This document shows positions 26,604 to 36,748 of a stretch of 64,000 nt of DNA, piece by piece; within the stretch, counting starts at the first letter, position 1; every line of letters starts with the position of its first letter. Source of the DNA: Phycisphaerae bacterium (lineage in GTDB: Bacteria > Planctomycetota > Phycisphaerae > Sedimentisphaerales > Anaerobacaceae). The stretch is taken from NCBI GenBank assembly GCA_026386805.1, contig JAPLMX010000077.1, positions 17,550 through 81,549 of the forward strand, given 5' to 3'. The notes under the pieces are model-generated. The model was not told the DNA's origin, did no database searches, and was given only the letters and a program-made list of their open reading frames with translations. Both the position numbers and the translations under genes were made by a program.

Positions 26604-27911
26604 TTGGAGAACTCACGGCATACGCTGACAGTCCGGAAAGAGCGAGCCATCCTTGTGGGCGCGATCTTGCGAGGCTCGGACGGTGGGGATGACTTGGCGG
26701 AATTGACCGCGCTGGCCGAGAGTGCCGGTGCGGTGGTTGTGGACCGATTCCAGCAGAAGCTGCGCACCATCCATCCTTCCACGTACATCGGCAAAGGCAA
26801 GACCCTTCAACTCGCCGAGCGAGTCCAGCGTTTCAAGGCCGATGTCATCATCTTCGACAACAACCTATCGCCGGCCCAGGTTCGCGAGTTGGAGAAGATC
26901 CTCGCGGCCAAGGTGCTGGACCGCAGCGAGTTGATCCTCGACATCTTCGCCACCCGGGCGCAGACCAAGCAGGCCAAGCTGCAGGTTGAGCTGGCCCAGT
27001 TGGAATATACCTATCCCCGCCTGGCGCGGATGTGGTCTCATTTGGACACGGTGACCGGCGCCAGCGCCGGTCCTTCGGCCGGCGCGATCGGCACCCGCGG
27101 CCCCGGCGAGCAGCAGTTGGAAATCGACCGTCGGCTGGTCAGCAAACGCATCAACGAGCTTCGGCACGAATTGGCGGGGATCGACCTTCGCAAGCTCCGT
27201 GAGATCAAGGGCCGCAAGGACTTCTTCCAGGTCTGCATCGTGGGCTACACGAACGCCGGCAAAAGCACGCTTTTGAACGCTCTCACCGACGCGGGCGTGC
27301 TGGCGGAGGATCGGCTCTTCGCCACGCTTGACACGCGGACGAGGAAGTGGACGCCGGCCCGGGGGGTGGAGATCCTTCTGAGCGATACCGTCGGGTTCGT
27401 GCGGAATCTGCCGCACCAGCTTGTGGAGTCGTTCAAGGCGACGCTGGAAGAGGCGGTCAACGCCGATCTGCTGCTGCACGTGATCGACGTGGCCAACCCG
27501 GAGGTCATGGGCCAGATCGAGTCGGTCAACCAGGTCCTGTCGGAGATCGGCTGCGGCGCCAAACCGGTGCTGGAGCTGTTCAATAAGGTCGATGCCATCA
27601 AGGACGTTGGCCCGCTGGAAACGCTCCAGACCCTTCGTCCGGAGGCGGTGGCCATCTCCGCCAAGACCGGTCTGGGCCTGGATGAGCTGCGCCGCAAGAT
27701 CATTCAGCACTACAAAGGCTGCGAGATCGTGGTCCGCGTCACCAGCCGCCTTTCCGACGGCAAGGTGCAGAGTTTCCTCCGCGCCCACGGCGAGATTGTC
27801 GGCGAGCAATACACCGACAGTACGGTCGTCCTCGACGTGCGCATGGGCCAAAGACAACTGCCCGACCTCGAACGCCTCCGCCCGGACACGCTGGAAGTCA
27901 TCCAAGGCTAA
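26604..27911 (+). CDS. hflX: GTPase HflX
   Basis: GKGKTLQLAE..., GPGEQQLEIDRRLV, GYTNAGKSTLLNALT, LSDTVGFVRNLPHQLVESFKATLEE; TTG start with aggaggt. Confidence 0.95.
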   Translation: MENSRHTLTVRKERAILVGAILRGSDGGDDLAELTALAESAGAVVVDRFQQKLRTIHPSTYIGKGKTLQLAERVQRFKADVIIFDNNLSPAQVRELEKILAAKVLDRSELILDIFATRAQTKQAKLQVELAQLEYTYPRLARMWSHLDTVTGASAGPSAGAIGTRGPGEQQLEIDRRLVSKRINELRHELAGIDLRKLREIKGRKDFFQVCIVGYTNAGKSTLLNALTDAGVLAEDRLFATLDTRTRKWTPARGVEILLSDTVGFVRNLPHQLVESFKATLEEAVNADLLLHVIDVANPEVMGQIESVNQVLSEIGCGAKPVLELFNKVDAIKDVGPLETLQTLRPEAVAISAKTGLGLDELRRKIIQHYKGCEIVVRVTSRLSDGKVQSFLRAHGEIVGEQYTDSTVVLDVRMGQRQLPDLERLRPDTLEVIQG

Positions 27912-27956
27912 GAGGCCCTCGACACCCAGTTCTCTACTATTGGAGTAGGCTAACTC

Positions 27957-28352
27957 ATGCTGCCGAAAACAGAGTGGAAATGGTTAGTTCAGTACTGGCG
28001 GTTGGCGCAAGAGGATCTTCAGGGACTTGTCTTATTCCCGCAGGGGCATTGTGTTTCCGAGGCAGAGGCTGAAGCACGGAAACGCCTGCTCAAGCGAGGA
28101 TTGCTGGAAACAAGGCGGCCTGGCTACGCCGACACGGGCGTGTTGGATCAACTCAATGTTCCCTATTTGGCCTTCACACTCTCCGGAGAGGACGAAGCGA
28201 GAGTCTATAGTAGTTGGTTCTGGCGAAGTGGCCGTTGGTATTGTGATCATTTGCGTCACCATTGGCTCTTGAACGTGCTGAGTTTTCTCTTAGGTGTCTT
28301 GGGAACGGTAATGGCCCAGTGGCTCAGTAAGACGTGTGGGCTGGGTTCTTGA
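27957..28352 (+). CDS. hypothetical protein with C-terminal TM
   Basis: ORF only; hydrophobic C-term LLNVLSFLLGVLGTVMAQWL. Confidence 0.45.
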   Translation: MLPKTEWKWLVQYWRLAQEDLQGLVLFPQGHCVSEAEAEARKRLLKRGLLETRRPGYADTGVLDQLNVPYLAFTLSGEDEARVYSSWFWRSGRWYCDHLRHHWLLNVLSFLLGVLGTVMAQWLSKTCGLGS

Positions 28353-28423
28353 TTCTGCACGGCGTTGAGGGATCTGTGCAAGACGCCACGTCATTCCATT
28401 TGGCTTGGACGCATCCGTGCGCC

Positions 28424-28456
28424 GGGTGGCACGGCCAAACTTGTTTGACCGTGCTT
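28424..28456. repeat. REP-like hairpin GGGTGGCACGGCCAAAC-TTG-TTTGACCGTGC
   Basis: Near-perfect arms CACGGcCAAAC/TTTGaCCGTG. Confidence 0.5.
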
Positions 28457-28818
28457 GCCCCGTTCCATTCCCTGGCGTAGGAAGACATGCTCAAGGCGAG
28501 TCTGAGCGCGGCACCCAGCACCGGAATGGGAAACCTCCAGAATTCTCCTTGAAACTTTGGCAGGGACTCTCTCGCACATCTTCACGAGGCAATTCCTGAT
28601 TTCCCGTCTTTCGCAGCACCGCGAGACCTGCGGGCCGTATCTACCAGCGCTTTTCAACTCTGGCGGAAGCGTGTGGCACGTCGCCGGCGGTCGGTCCGCA
28701 CTTGGATCGGTCGCGGGGGAGATTCGTTGCACGAGTACGTACCATGTGTGAGGGGTGCAAACATGAAACTCAGGGACTGGACTATTCCCGCGGTTCTCCT
28801 GTTGGGCTGGGTGCGATC

Positions 28819-29067
28819 ATGGAATGGGAAAACGACTTGAAGGAGCAAGTCCGGGGCATTCTGGAGTACCTGCGGCAAAGCGAGTCGCGTCCGGCGCGGT
28901 TCGGCGTGGTGGAGTCGGTCGGGTACTGTCCGTCCAGCGGATACTACTGCACGATCGAGGGCGTCGATAAGGTGCTTGCTACGGGCGACAGGATCGGCCG
29001 CATTCGGGTCCTGAAGATCGACCCGGAAAAGGTCGAGTTCGCTAAGGACGGGACCACGTGGGCGTAA
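28819..29067 (+). CDS. small hypothetical protein
   Basis: MEWENDLKEQVRGILEYLRQSESRPARFGVVESVGYCPSSGYYCTIEGVDKVLATGDRIGRIRVLKIDPEKVEFAKDGTTWA. Confidence 0.5.
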   Translation: MEWENDLKEQVRGILEYLRQSESRPARFGVVESVGYCPSSGYYCTIEGVDKVLATGDRIGRIRVLKIDPEKVEFAKDGTTWA

Positions 29068-29220
29068 GCCCTGGGCGCCTCCGCACAGTCATTTTGGGAC
29101 TGAATCGAGATCACCTTGCATAACGCCATGATTGACTTCTTAACAGGGCATGGTTTTAATCGCAGCCAAGGCTCGCAGTGCGAGATGAGCCGAAAGAAGT
29201 AATCAAGGATTGAGGTGGTC

Positions 29221-30246
29221 ATGGAGACCGGCGGATACGGGAACGTCGCGATTATCGGCGACGGCGGCATGGGGAGCGTGCTGTCGATTCTCCTGTGTGA
29301 AAAGGGCATCGTCACGCGGATGTGGGGCTACGATGCCGAGCAGTTGGCCCAGATCAAGGGCCGACGGGAGAACTGGAAATTCCTGCCGGGCTACCGGCTA
29401 CCTGAGTCGCTGGTCTTCGAGTCGCGTGACGACCGCGCGCTGGCCCAGGCCCAGTTGATCGTCTCCGCCGTTCCCTGCCAGTACATGCGAAGGGTCTGGC
29501 ACCGGCTGGCCAAGCACGTGCCGGTTGGTGTGCCGATTGTCTCCGTGGCCAAGGGGATCGAGAACGACACCCTGCTTCGGCCGACGCAGATCATTTCCGA
29601 CGTGCTCGGTGAGAGAACGGCCTTAGCGGCATTGAGCGGGCCGACTATTGCGGACGAGCTGGCCCGGCGGCTGCCGGCCACGGCTTGCGTGGCGGCCCAG
29701 GACGAGGCCCTCGCCCGGAAGGTCCAGTACACGTTTACCTGCCCGTGGCTGCGCGTCTACACGAATACGGACCTGACCGGCGTCGAGCTGGCCGGGGCCA
29801 TGAAGAATGTGATTGCCATTGCGGCGGGCATCATCGACGGCGTCGGCGCCGGCGACAATGCCAAGGCGGCCCTGCTCGCCCGGGGCCTGGCGGAAATCAC
29901 GCGTCTGGGGTTGGCCATGGGGGCGCGAGAATCGACGTTTGCGGGCCTGACCGGCTTGGGGGACCTCGTGACGACGTGCATTTCGCCGAAAGGCCGCAAC
30001 CGCTCCTTCGGCGAGAGGATCGGCGGCGGCCAAACGATGGAGCAGGCCCTGCAGGCGACCGAATCGGTCGTCGAGGGGGTTTCCACATGCCAATCCGTAG
30101 CGGCCCTCGCGGCTCGGCACGGGGTCGAGATGCCGATCACGCGGGCAGTCTATGAAGTGCTCTTCAAAGGCAAGCCTGTGCACACGGCCATCGAGGACTT
30201 GATGAGCCGCCGGCTCAAGCCAGAGTGTGAGGTCAACGTCCTATAA
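29221..30246 (+). CDS. gpsA: NAD(P)-dependent glycerol-3-phosphate dehydrogenase
   Basis: VAIIGDGGMGSVLSILLCEKG, SGPTIADELARRLP, GVELAGAMKNVIAIAAGIIDGVGAGDNAKAALLARGLAEI, GLTGLGDLVTTC. Confidence 0.95.
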   Translation: METGGYGNVAIIGDGGMGSVLSILLCEKGIVTRMWGYDAEQLAQIKGRRENWKFLPGYRLPESLVFESRDDRALAQAQLIVSAVPCQYMRRVWHRLAKHVPVGVPIVSVAKGIENDTLLRPTQIISDVLGERTALAALSGPTIADELARRLPATACVAAQDEALARKVQYTFTCPWLRVYTNTDLTGVELAGAMKNVIAIAAGIIDGVGAGDNAKAALLARGLAEITRLGLAMGARESTFAGLTGLGDLVTTCISPKGRNRSFGERIGGGQTMEQALQATESVVEGVSTCQSVAALAARHGVEMPITRAVYEVLFKGKPVHTAIEDLMSRRLKPECEVNVL

Positions 30247-30683
30247 CCAAGACCGAGGGCAGAAGAGAGGAAGGTAGGAACGAAAGAAGGTAAGAACCTG
30301 CGTCCTGCCTTCTCAATCTTCTGAAGCTCTTGGCTTTCCTGTCGTCCTCTGTCCCATCTCTTTTGTGCCTCCTATTATCGGGCGAAGATTCGCCCCGACT
30401 TGACCACGTCCGCGCTGTCTTCAAATGCCACGGGCGGCTTTTGGTCCCGCACCAATCCATTCATATACTCTAATTGACGCCGCTTGGACTGGCGAGGGGC
30501 TTCCAAACGCCGTGTCTTGCGTGGGGGCCCCGGACACAGGATGGCGAAGGGTCGAGGACAGCAGTCAATATCGTCGGGCCGGTTACCAAAGAAAGGGGAG
30601 CCGAAAGGTAGTGTGAAATGATCGTAGCCTCTCAGCATCACGGTCTCAGCAGGCGGGCATTTCTTAGGATAGGTTAGCCTCGT

Positions 30684-31622
30684 ATGTTTGGATTCGGCAA
30701 GAAACAGTCACATGTGATCGGGGTCGATTTGGGCAATGATTGCCTGAAGATGGCCCAATTGGCCAACGGCACGGAAGAAACGCACCTGATGGCCGGCCAG
30801 TACGTCAGCCGTCCCGCCGACATTACGCCGGGAACGGCGCGCTGGCAGCGCTGGGCGATCGAGGGGCTCCGGGAGGCGGCGGCCAACGGGAATTTCAAGG
30901 GCAAGGACGTCGTGGCGGCCCTGCCCGCCAACGACGTCTTCATCGACCACCTGAAATGGCCGAAGAAATTCGACGGCAGAATCGAAGACGCTCTCTTTGC
31001 CAAGGTCCGGCAGAAGCTGCCCTTCGAGCCGATTGAGAAGAACACGATGATCAAGTACATTCCGGCGGAGCAGGATGGCTTGATCGTGCTGGCGACGGAG
31101 CGGACCGTGATCGACCATCATCTGGCGATCTACGAGCGGGCGGGCCTGGTGATCCACTCGATCGGCGTCTGGCCGGTCGCCTTGGCGCAGTGCTACGCCC
31201 AGTTCTTCGGCCGCCGCAAGTCGGACCTGGAGGCCGTCGTCCTGCTGCTCGACATTCAGCCGGAGTGCACCAACATGGTGATCAGCCGGCACAAGAATCC
31301 CCTGTATGCGTGCTCCGTGCCGGTAGGCGCCCGGCATCTCAAGGACGAACCGGCCGTGGGCCGGCTCGTGATGGAGCTGACGGCCGGCCGGCGCGAGTTC
31401 CTCGCGCTGTACAAGAACGTCCAGATCGAGCGATTGATCTTCCTCTCGGGATTGGCCGTGGAGGCAGAGGTCTACCGCACCATCGCCAAGCAGTTGGAAG
31501 TGCAGGCGCAGATGGGGGATTGCATGGCGGCCGTCGAAATCCGGGACCCGGACCGCTTCGGCCTGGAGCGGCGTAACGGCACGGCAAGCTGGGCCCTGGC
31601 GTTTGGGCTGAGCCTCAGTTGA
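30684..31622 (+). CDS. pilM: type IV pilus assembly protein PilM
   Basis: MFGFGKKQSHVIGVDLGNDCLKMAQL; ATPase-fold PilM features, followed by pilN/pilO. Confidence 0.85.
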   Translation: MFGFGKKQSHVIGVDLGNDCLKMAQLANGTEETHLMAGQYVSRPADITPGTARWQRWAIEGLREAAANGNFKGKDVVAALPANDVFIDHLKWPKKFDGRIEDALFAKVRQKLPFEPIEKNTMIKYIPAEQDGLIVLATERTVIDHHLAIYERAGLVIHSIGVWPVALAQCYAQFFGRRKSDLEAVVLLLDIQPECTNMVISRHKNPLYACSVPVGARHLKDEPAVGRLVMELTAGRREFLALYKNVQIERLIFLSGLAVEAEVYRTIAKQLEVQAQMGDCMAAVEIRDPDRFGLERRNGTASWALAFGLSLS

Positions 31623-31629
31623 TGGAGTG

Positions 31630-31697
31630 GTAGGGTGGGGCTTGCCCCACCAAAGCCCGCGTGGCGGGAAGAAGCGGTGGGGCAAGCCCCACCCTAC
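31630..31697. repeat. palindromic REP-like element (GTAGGGTGGGGCTTGCCCCACC...GGTGGGGCAAGCCCCACCCTAC)
   Basis: Perfect 22-nt arms in the pilM-pilN spacer. Confidence 0.9.
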
Positions 31698-31726
31698 GGA
31701 GACTGAGAACCTCGGAGACAAGTGCA

Positions 31727-32443
31727 ATGTCCAACATCAACTTCGTACCGGATGATTACATCCAGAGCAACGAGTCCCGCAGGGCGAATCTGATGTGCCT
31801 TGTCCTGTTCTCGGTCGTGATGGCGGCCTTGGGCGGCTCTTCGGTGGCGATCCGGATCCGGCAGCGTGCCTGCCTTGCTGACGAAGCGCGCGTGAACGCC
31901 GAGATGGCACAGAAGGAGGAGTTCATCAAGCAGTTCGATGACCTGCAGACCAAGCGCAGAGCGATGATGCGCACGGCCCTGACGACGGCGGAGCTGCTCG
32001 AGCCGGTCCCACGCAGCGTGCTGCTGGCCTCGCTCACGAACAATTTGCCGCCGGGCGTGTCGTTGGTCCGGCTCGACATGATCCAAAAGGAAGCGCCGAA
32101 ATCGGCGGCGAACCAGCCGGCGAAAACCAAGTACGAGGCGGCCCAGGAGAAAGGCGGTCCCGAGCCGGACGCCAGGCTTTCCTCGGAGAAGCTGCTGGAG
32201 ACGCGTATGGAGATCGAGGGGATCGCACCCAGCGACCTCCAGGTGGCGGCCTATATCGAGCATCTGGGCAACTCTCTCCTGTTGGACAACGTGGCACTGG
32301 TGGAGTCGAAAGAGAAGAAGATCGAGGACACCAACTTCCGGCTCTTTAAGCTCACGGCCATGCTCAGCAAGGAGGTCCACCTGACGAAGGAGGACATCGA
32401 TCGAATCCGAGCGAAGGCGGAGCAATCCATATATCAATTTTAG
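31727..32443 (+). CDS. pilN: type IV pilus PilN-like protein
   Basis: MSNINFVPDDYIQSNESRRANLMCLVLFSVVMAAL; coiled coil, LEPVPRSVLLASLTNNLPPGVSLVRLDM. Confidence 0.75.
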   Translation: MSNINFVPDDYIQSNESRRANLMCLVLFSVVMAALGGSSVAIRIRQRACLADEARVNAEMAQKEEFIKQFDDLQTKRRAMMRTALTTAELLEPVPRSVLLASLTNNLPPGVSLVRLDMIQKEAPKSAANQPAKTKYEAAQEKGGPEPDARLSSEKLLETRMEIEGIAPSDLQVAAYIEHLGNSLLLDNVALVESKEKKIEDTNFRLFKLTAMLSKEVHLTKEDIDRIRAKAEQSIYQF

Positions 32444-32457
32444 AGTGGGGATGGGCC

Positions 32458-32994
32458 ATGACGAGCGGTTTGAGACAAGCCATATTCTTCGTTCTGCTGG
32501 TCGGCGTTGCGGCGCTGGGCTACCAGGGCATGATCAAGCCCGCCAACCGCAAGCTGGTGGAGGCCAAGCAGAAGCTGGAAGGCAAGCGGGCGAAACTGGC
32601 CGAATTCGAGCAGGCCAAAGCCAAGGCCGACGACCTCAACAAGCAACAGGCGCAGCTCGAAGAAGCCGTGCGGTTCTTCGAGAACAAGCTGCCCCCGACG
32701 AGCGAAGTGCACAAGGTCCTGGAACAGGTGACCGTCATCGCCCAGAAGCAGGGGCTCAAGCCCAAGACGATCCGGACCCTGGCGCAGAAGAACAACAGCG
32801 GCTACGTCGAACAGCCGATGAATATGAGGCTCGTGGGCAACTTCACCTCCTTCTATTCGTTCCTGCTGGAGCTGGAGAAGCTTCCGCGCATCATGAAGCT
32901 CCGGGAGCTCAAGCTGGAAAAGGAGAAAGAAGGTGAGGGGCAGATCGGGGCCGAGTTCATTGTGAGCATCTTCTTCCAGAACAAAGCTGCCTGA
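32458..32994 (+). CDS. pilO: type IV pilus PilO-like protein
   Basis: N-term TM, coiled coil, FTSFYSFLLELEKLPRIMKLRELKLEKE. Confidence 0.75.
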   Translation: MTSGLRQAIFFVLLVGVAALGYQGMIKPANRKLVEAKQKLEGKRAKLAEFEQAKAKADDLNKQQAQLEEAVRFFENKLPPTSEVHKVLEQVTVIAQKQGLKPKTIRTLAQKNNSGYVEQPMNMRLVGNFTSFYSFLLELEKLPRIMKLRELKLEKEKEGEGQIGAEFIVSIFFQNKAA

Positions 32995-33015
32995 CGATAG
33001 GGATGGAGTGGATTT

Positions 33016-33732
33016 ATGCTGTCTTTCATGCGTGAACAGGAACCCCAAAACGCGGCGGACCGTCCCTCGGGGGGCCCGGACGCCCAGGATGGCCCTCTCC
33101 CGGACCCGTCCGGGCCGCAAGAATACCTCACCGTGGCAGCCAACAGCAAGAGCCTGCGCCGCAGCACGAAGCTGGTGGCCGTGCTGGTCGGCATCGGTTT
33201 GCTGTGTCTGCTGGTGATGATTCGCCGCAGCCAGCCCCAGGCCGCCTCCGCCGCCCCGGCCGTCGGGGACCAGACGAAGATCGAGGCTGCCATCAGCCGG
33301 CTCACCGGCGTCCGGTCGGAAATGGCCGGCCGCATGGACGAGATCGTCAAAAAGTTCTACGAGTTCTCGGACGTGGTCCAGGTGAAAGTGGAGGAGTTGG
33401 TGAAGAACCCGTTCGAGGTGGAAGGCTTCATGAAGGACCTCAAAACCGGGACGCCCATCGAGGACCCGCAGGCCCAGGCGGAGCTGTTGCGGCGCCAGCA
33501 ACTGGAGCAGAAGGCCAAGACGCTCAAGCTGCTGAGCATCATGCGCTCCGAGCAGGGAGACTGCTGCATGATCAACGACCGGATCCTGCGGCCGGGGGAC
33601 ACCATCGAGGGGTTCAAGATCGTCCGAATCAGCGGCAACTCCGTCGAGCTCACGTGGCCGTCGAACGGGGCGTCCGAGGCCGGAACGTCGCCAACGGAAG
33701 AAATGAAGACTGTATTGAAGTTGTCGGACTAA
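33016..33732 (+). CDS. PilP-like/hypothetical pilus inner-membrane protein
   Basis: Single TM near N-term, C-terminal NDRILRPGDTIEGFKIVRISGNSVEL. Confidence 0.5.
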   Translation: MLSFMREQEPQNAADRPSGGPDAQDGPLPDPSGPQEYLTVAANSKSLRRSTKLVAVLVGIGLLCLLVMIRRSQPQAASAAPAVGDQTKIEAAISRLTGVRSEMAGRMDEIVKKFYEFSDVVQVKVEELVKNPFEVEGFMKDLKTGTPIEDPQAQAELLRRQQLEQKAKTLKLLSIMRSEQGDCCMINDRILRPGDTIEGFKIVRISGNSVELTWPSNGASEAGTSPTEEMKTVLKLSD

Positions 33733-35615
33733 TGCTACGCTTCTTATCGCACCAGAAAGACAAGAGCAGAGGCCCGTCGCGGTCGAGCCGGCCGGGGCCG
33801 GACCCGGCGCGCACCGTCCCGATCTACCCGGACGACGAGCAGGTGCGCGGGCTGTGCGATCTATATTCCCCCGAGCCGACGAGCTGCACGCACGTGCGCG
33901 ACCTGGCGGACGTCTTGCTCGAACTGGGGAAGATCACGGATGAGCAGTACGGGCGGCTGCGCCGGGAATCGATCGGACGGCCCAGAGTAGACCCGACGGC
34001 GTGGCTCCTCAAAGAGGGACTCGTCGGCGCCAATGACATCCTCGAAGCGAAGGCGAAAGTCAACGGCTTGGAGTTCCGCCGCCTGACGCCCGAGCAGGTG
34101 GACAAGCAGACGTTCCAGAAGCTGGAGCCGGACTTCATCAAGAGGAGCAACATCGTCCCGGTCGAGGTCGAGGGCAGCACGCTGCTCGTCGCGACCAGCG
34201 AACCGACGAACCTCTTCGCGTTGGAAGACGTCAAACGGCAGACCGGCATGGAGGTCCGCGCCTGCGTATGCCCGCCGGAGGACATCGCGGCGATCTGCGC
34301 GACGCTGCACGAGGAGCCGGCCGAGGTCGTTCTGGACGATATCATCAGCGATATGACCGAGGTCGAGGTCGTGCAGGATAAGGAGGAGGTCAGCGACGAC
34401 CTCGAAAAGATGGCCGGCCAGTCGCCGGTCATCAAGTTCGTCAACTACCTGATCAGCAACGCCGTGCGCGAGGGGGCCAGCGATATTCACATCGAGCCCA
34501 GGGAAAAGCACACCAAGATCCGTTACCGCATCGACGGCGTTCTCTTCGATACGATGCAGGCGCCGCAGAAGATGCACCCGGCCATCGTTTCCCGCATCAA
34601 GATCATGGCCAATCTGGACATCTCCGAGCGGCGGGTGCCGCAGGACGGCAAGGTCTCCGCCATCGTCGGGAGCCGGGCGATCGATCTGCGCATCTCGATT
34701 CTGCCCACCAACCACGGCGAGAAGACCGTCATTCGTATTCTCGACAGCAAGTCCATCACGCGGGGACTCGAGCACGTCGGCATGGAGTCCGACGTCTGCC
34801 GGGTTTTCAAAGAGCAAGTGGCCCTGCCGCACGGGATCCTCCTCGTGACGGGACCGACGGGATCGGGCAAGAGCACCACCCTGTATTCGGCGCTGAGCGA
34901 GATGGACGGCCAGCGGCTGAACATCTCCACGGTCGAGGACCCGATCGAATATGAGCTGGATACCTGTAACCAGGTCCAGGTCAACGAGAAGACCGGGCTG
35001 ACGTTCGCGGCGGCCCTGCGGAGCTTGCTGCGCCAGGACCCCGACATCATCATGGTCGGCGAGATTCGCGACAATGAGACCGCCCGCATTGCGGTCCAGG
35101 CGGCCTTGACGGGCCACCTGGTTCTGTCGACGCTGCACACGAACGACGCGGCGACCAGTATCACACGTCTGGTCAACATCGGGATCGAGCCGTACTTGAT
35201 CGCCGCATCGTTGAACGCCGCCGCGGCCCAGCGGCTCGTCCGAAGAATCTGTCCCAAGTGCAAGGAGCCGTACAAGGTCTCCAAGGACCTGCGCAAATAC
35301 ATCGAACGGGCCGGCGGCAAGTGCAGCGAGATCGTCCACGGGGCCGGCTGTGACGCCTGCCGCGGCTCCGGGTACATCGGGCGCGCCGGCATTTTCGAGC
35401 TGCTGGTCATCGACGACAGGTTCCGCGACATGATTCACACGGATACCTCCGTGAGCAACATGCGCCGCGCGTTCCGGGACAGCGGCCGGGCCACCCTGTT
35501 CGATGACGGTATCAAGAAGGTGATCCAGGGGGTCACCACGATCGAGGAGGTCCTCCGCGTCACCGAGATCTACGGAGAGAACGAAGACGAAAAGGCTGTC
35601 GAGAACCAGAACTGA
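33732..35615 (+). CDS. pilB: type IV pilus assembly ATPase PilB / GspE family
   Basis: GPTGSGKSTTLYSALSEMD, Walker B DIIMVGEIRDNETA, tetracysteine CPKC...CDAC; ATG overlaps stop of previous CDS by 1 nt. Confidence 0.92.
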   Translation: MLRFLSHQKDKSRGPSRSSRPGPDPARTVPIYPDDEQVRGLCDLYSPEPTSCTHVRDLADVLLELGKITDEQYGRLRRESIGRPRVDPTAWLLKEGLVGANDILEAKAKVNGLEFRRLTPEQVDKQTFQKLEPDFIKRSNIVPVEVEGSTLLVATSEPTNLFALEDVKRQTGMEVRACVCPPEDIAAICATLHEEPAEVVLDDIISDMTEVEVVQDKEEVSDDLEKMAGQSPVIKFVNYLISNAVREGASDIHIEPREKHTKIRYRIDGVLFDTMQAPQKMHPAIVSRIKIMANLDISERRVPQDGKVSAIVGSRAIDLRISILPTNHGEKTVIRILDSKSITRGLEHVGMESDVCRVFKEQVALPHGILLVTGPTGSGKSTTLYSALSEMDGQRLNISTVEDPIEYELDTCNQVQVNEKTGLTFAAALRSLLRQDPDIIMVGEIRDNETARIAVQAALTGHLVLSTLHTNDAATSITRLVNIGIEPYLIAASLNAAAAQRLVRRICPKCKEPYKVSKDLRKYIERAGGKCSEIVHGAGCDACRGSGYIGRAGIFELLVIDDRFRDMIHTDTSVSNMRRAFRDSGRATLFDDGIKKVIQGVTTIEEVLRVTEIYGENEDEKAVENQN

Positions 35616-35626
35616 AATGACGAGGG

Positions 35627-36736
35627 GTGATGATGGACATCAAGACGATCTTGGCGGCGGCCATCGAGAACAAGGCCAGTGACGTGCACATCAATGTCGG
35701 CATGCCGCCGGTCCTGCGCAAGGACACGGAGCTGATCGACATGGATTGCCCCCCGGTGACGAACCAGGACGCCCGGGCCATGGTGCTGGCGATGGTGGGG
35801 CCGGAGAAGATGAAGAAATTCGAGGAGAACCGGGACCTGGACTTTTCCACGCAGGTGGCCAGCGGGCATCGCTTTCGCGTCAATGCCCACGTCCAGCGGG
35901 ACACGTTTGCGCTCTCGTTCCGCGTGATTCCCAACCAGGTGGCCAAGATCGACGACCTGCACCTGCCGCCGATCGTCAAGGAGCTGACGGACCTGCCCCG
36001 CGGGCTGGTGCTCGTGACGGGCCATACCGGCTCGGGCAAAAGCACCACGCTGGCCTCGATGATCGGGCTGATCAACTCGCGCTACGGCAAGCGCATCATC
36101 ACCCTGGAGGACCCGGTCGAGTACCTGATCGAGAACGAGCGGTGCATGATCGAGCAGCGGGAGATCGGCTCCGACTGCCCGAATTTCGCCTCGGGCCTGC
36201 GGCACGCGTTGCGCCAGGACCCCGACATCATCATGGTCGGCGAAATGCGCGACCTGGAGACGACCAGCTTCACGATCACGGCGGCCGAGACCGGCCACCT
36301 GGTGCTCAGCACGCTGCACACGATCAACGCCCCGCAGAGTATCGAGCGCATCATCGACATCTACCCGTCCGGTCAGCAGAACCAGATTCGGACCATGCTC
36401 GCGAACACCCTGCAGGCCGTGATTTCCCAGACCCTGTTCAAGCGGATCGATCAGCCGGGTATGGTGCCCTGCATCGAGATCCTGCTGTGCACCTCGGCCA
36501 CGCGTAACTGCATCCGAGAAAACCGGATTTACGAGATCCCGAATATCATCGAGACCTCCCGGCGCATGGGCATGCAGACCATGGATGCCAGCATTGCCGA
36601 GATGTATTTCAAGGGCTTCATCGACCGGGATGAAGCGATTGTGCGGTCCAGCAATCCGGGGAAAATGGAAAAGACCCTGGCGGCCGCCGGCAAGATGAAC
36701 GACGCGTCGCGGGCGGTGGTCGGCGCCGCCAAGTGA
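35627..36736 (+). CDS. pilT: twitching motility ATPase PilT
   Basis: GHTGSGKSTTLASMIGLIN, DPDIIMVGEMRDLETTSFTITAAETGHLVLSTLHT. Confidence 0.93.
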   Translation: MMMDIKTILAAAIENKASDVHINVGMPPVLRKDTELIDMDCPPVTNQDARAMVLAMVGPEKMKKFEENRDLDFSTQVASGHRFRVNAHVQRDTFALSFRVIPNQVAKIDDLHLPPIVKELTDLPRGLVLVTGHTGSGKSTTLASMIGLINSRYGKRIITLEDPVEYLIENERCMIEQREIGSDCPNFASGLRHALRQDPDIIMVGEMRDLETTSFTITAAETGHLVLSTLHTINAPQSIERIIDIYPSGQQNQIRTMLANTLQAVISQTLFKRIDQPGMVPCIEILLCTSATRNCIRENRIYEIPNIIETSRRMGMQTMDASIAEMYFKGFIDRDEAIVRSSNPGKMEKTLAAAGKMNDASRAVVGAAK

Positions 36737-36748
36737 CGGAGGGTGCAC

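Noticed and set aside
33204-33731. N-terminal 176 aa of the 803-aa ORF ending at 35615
   Set aside because: Overlaps the PilP-like CDS in another frame; the real PilB start is ATG 33732
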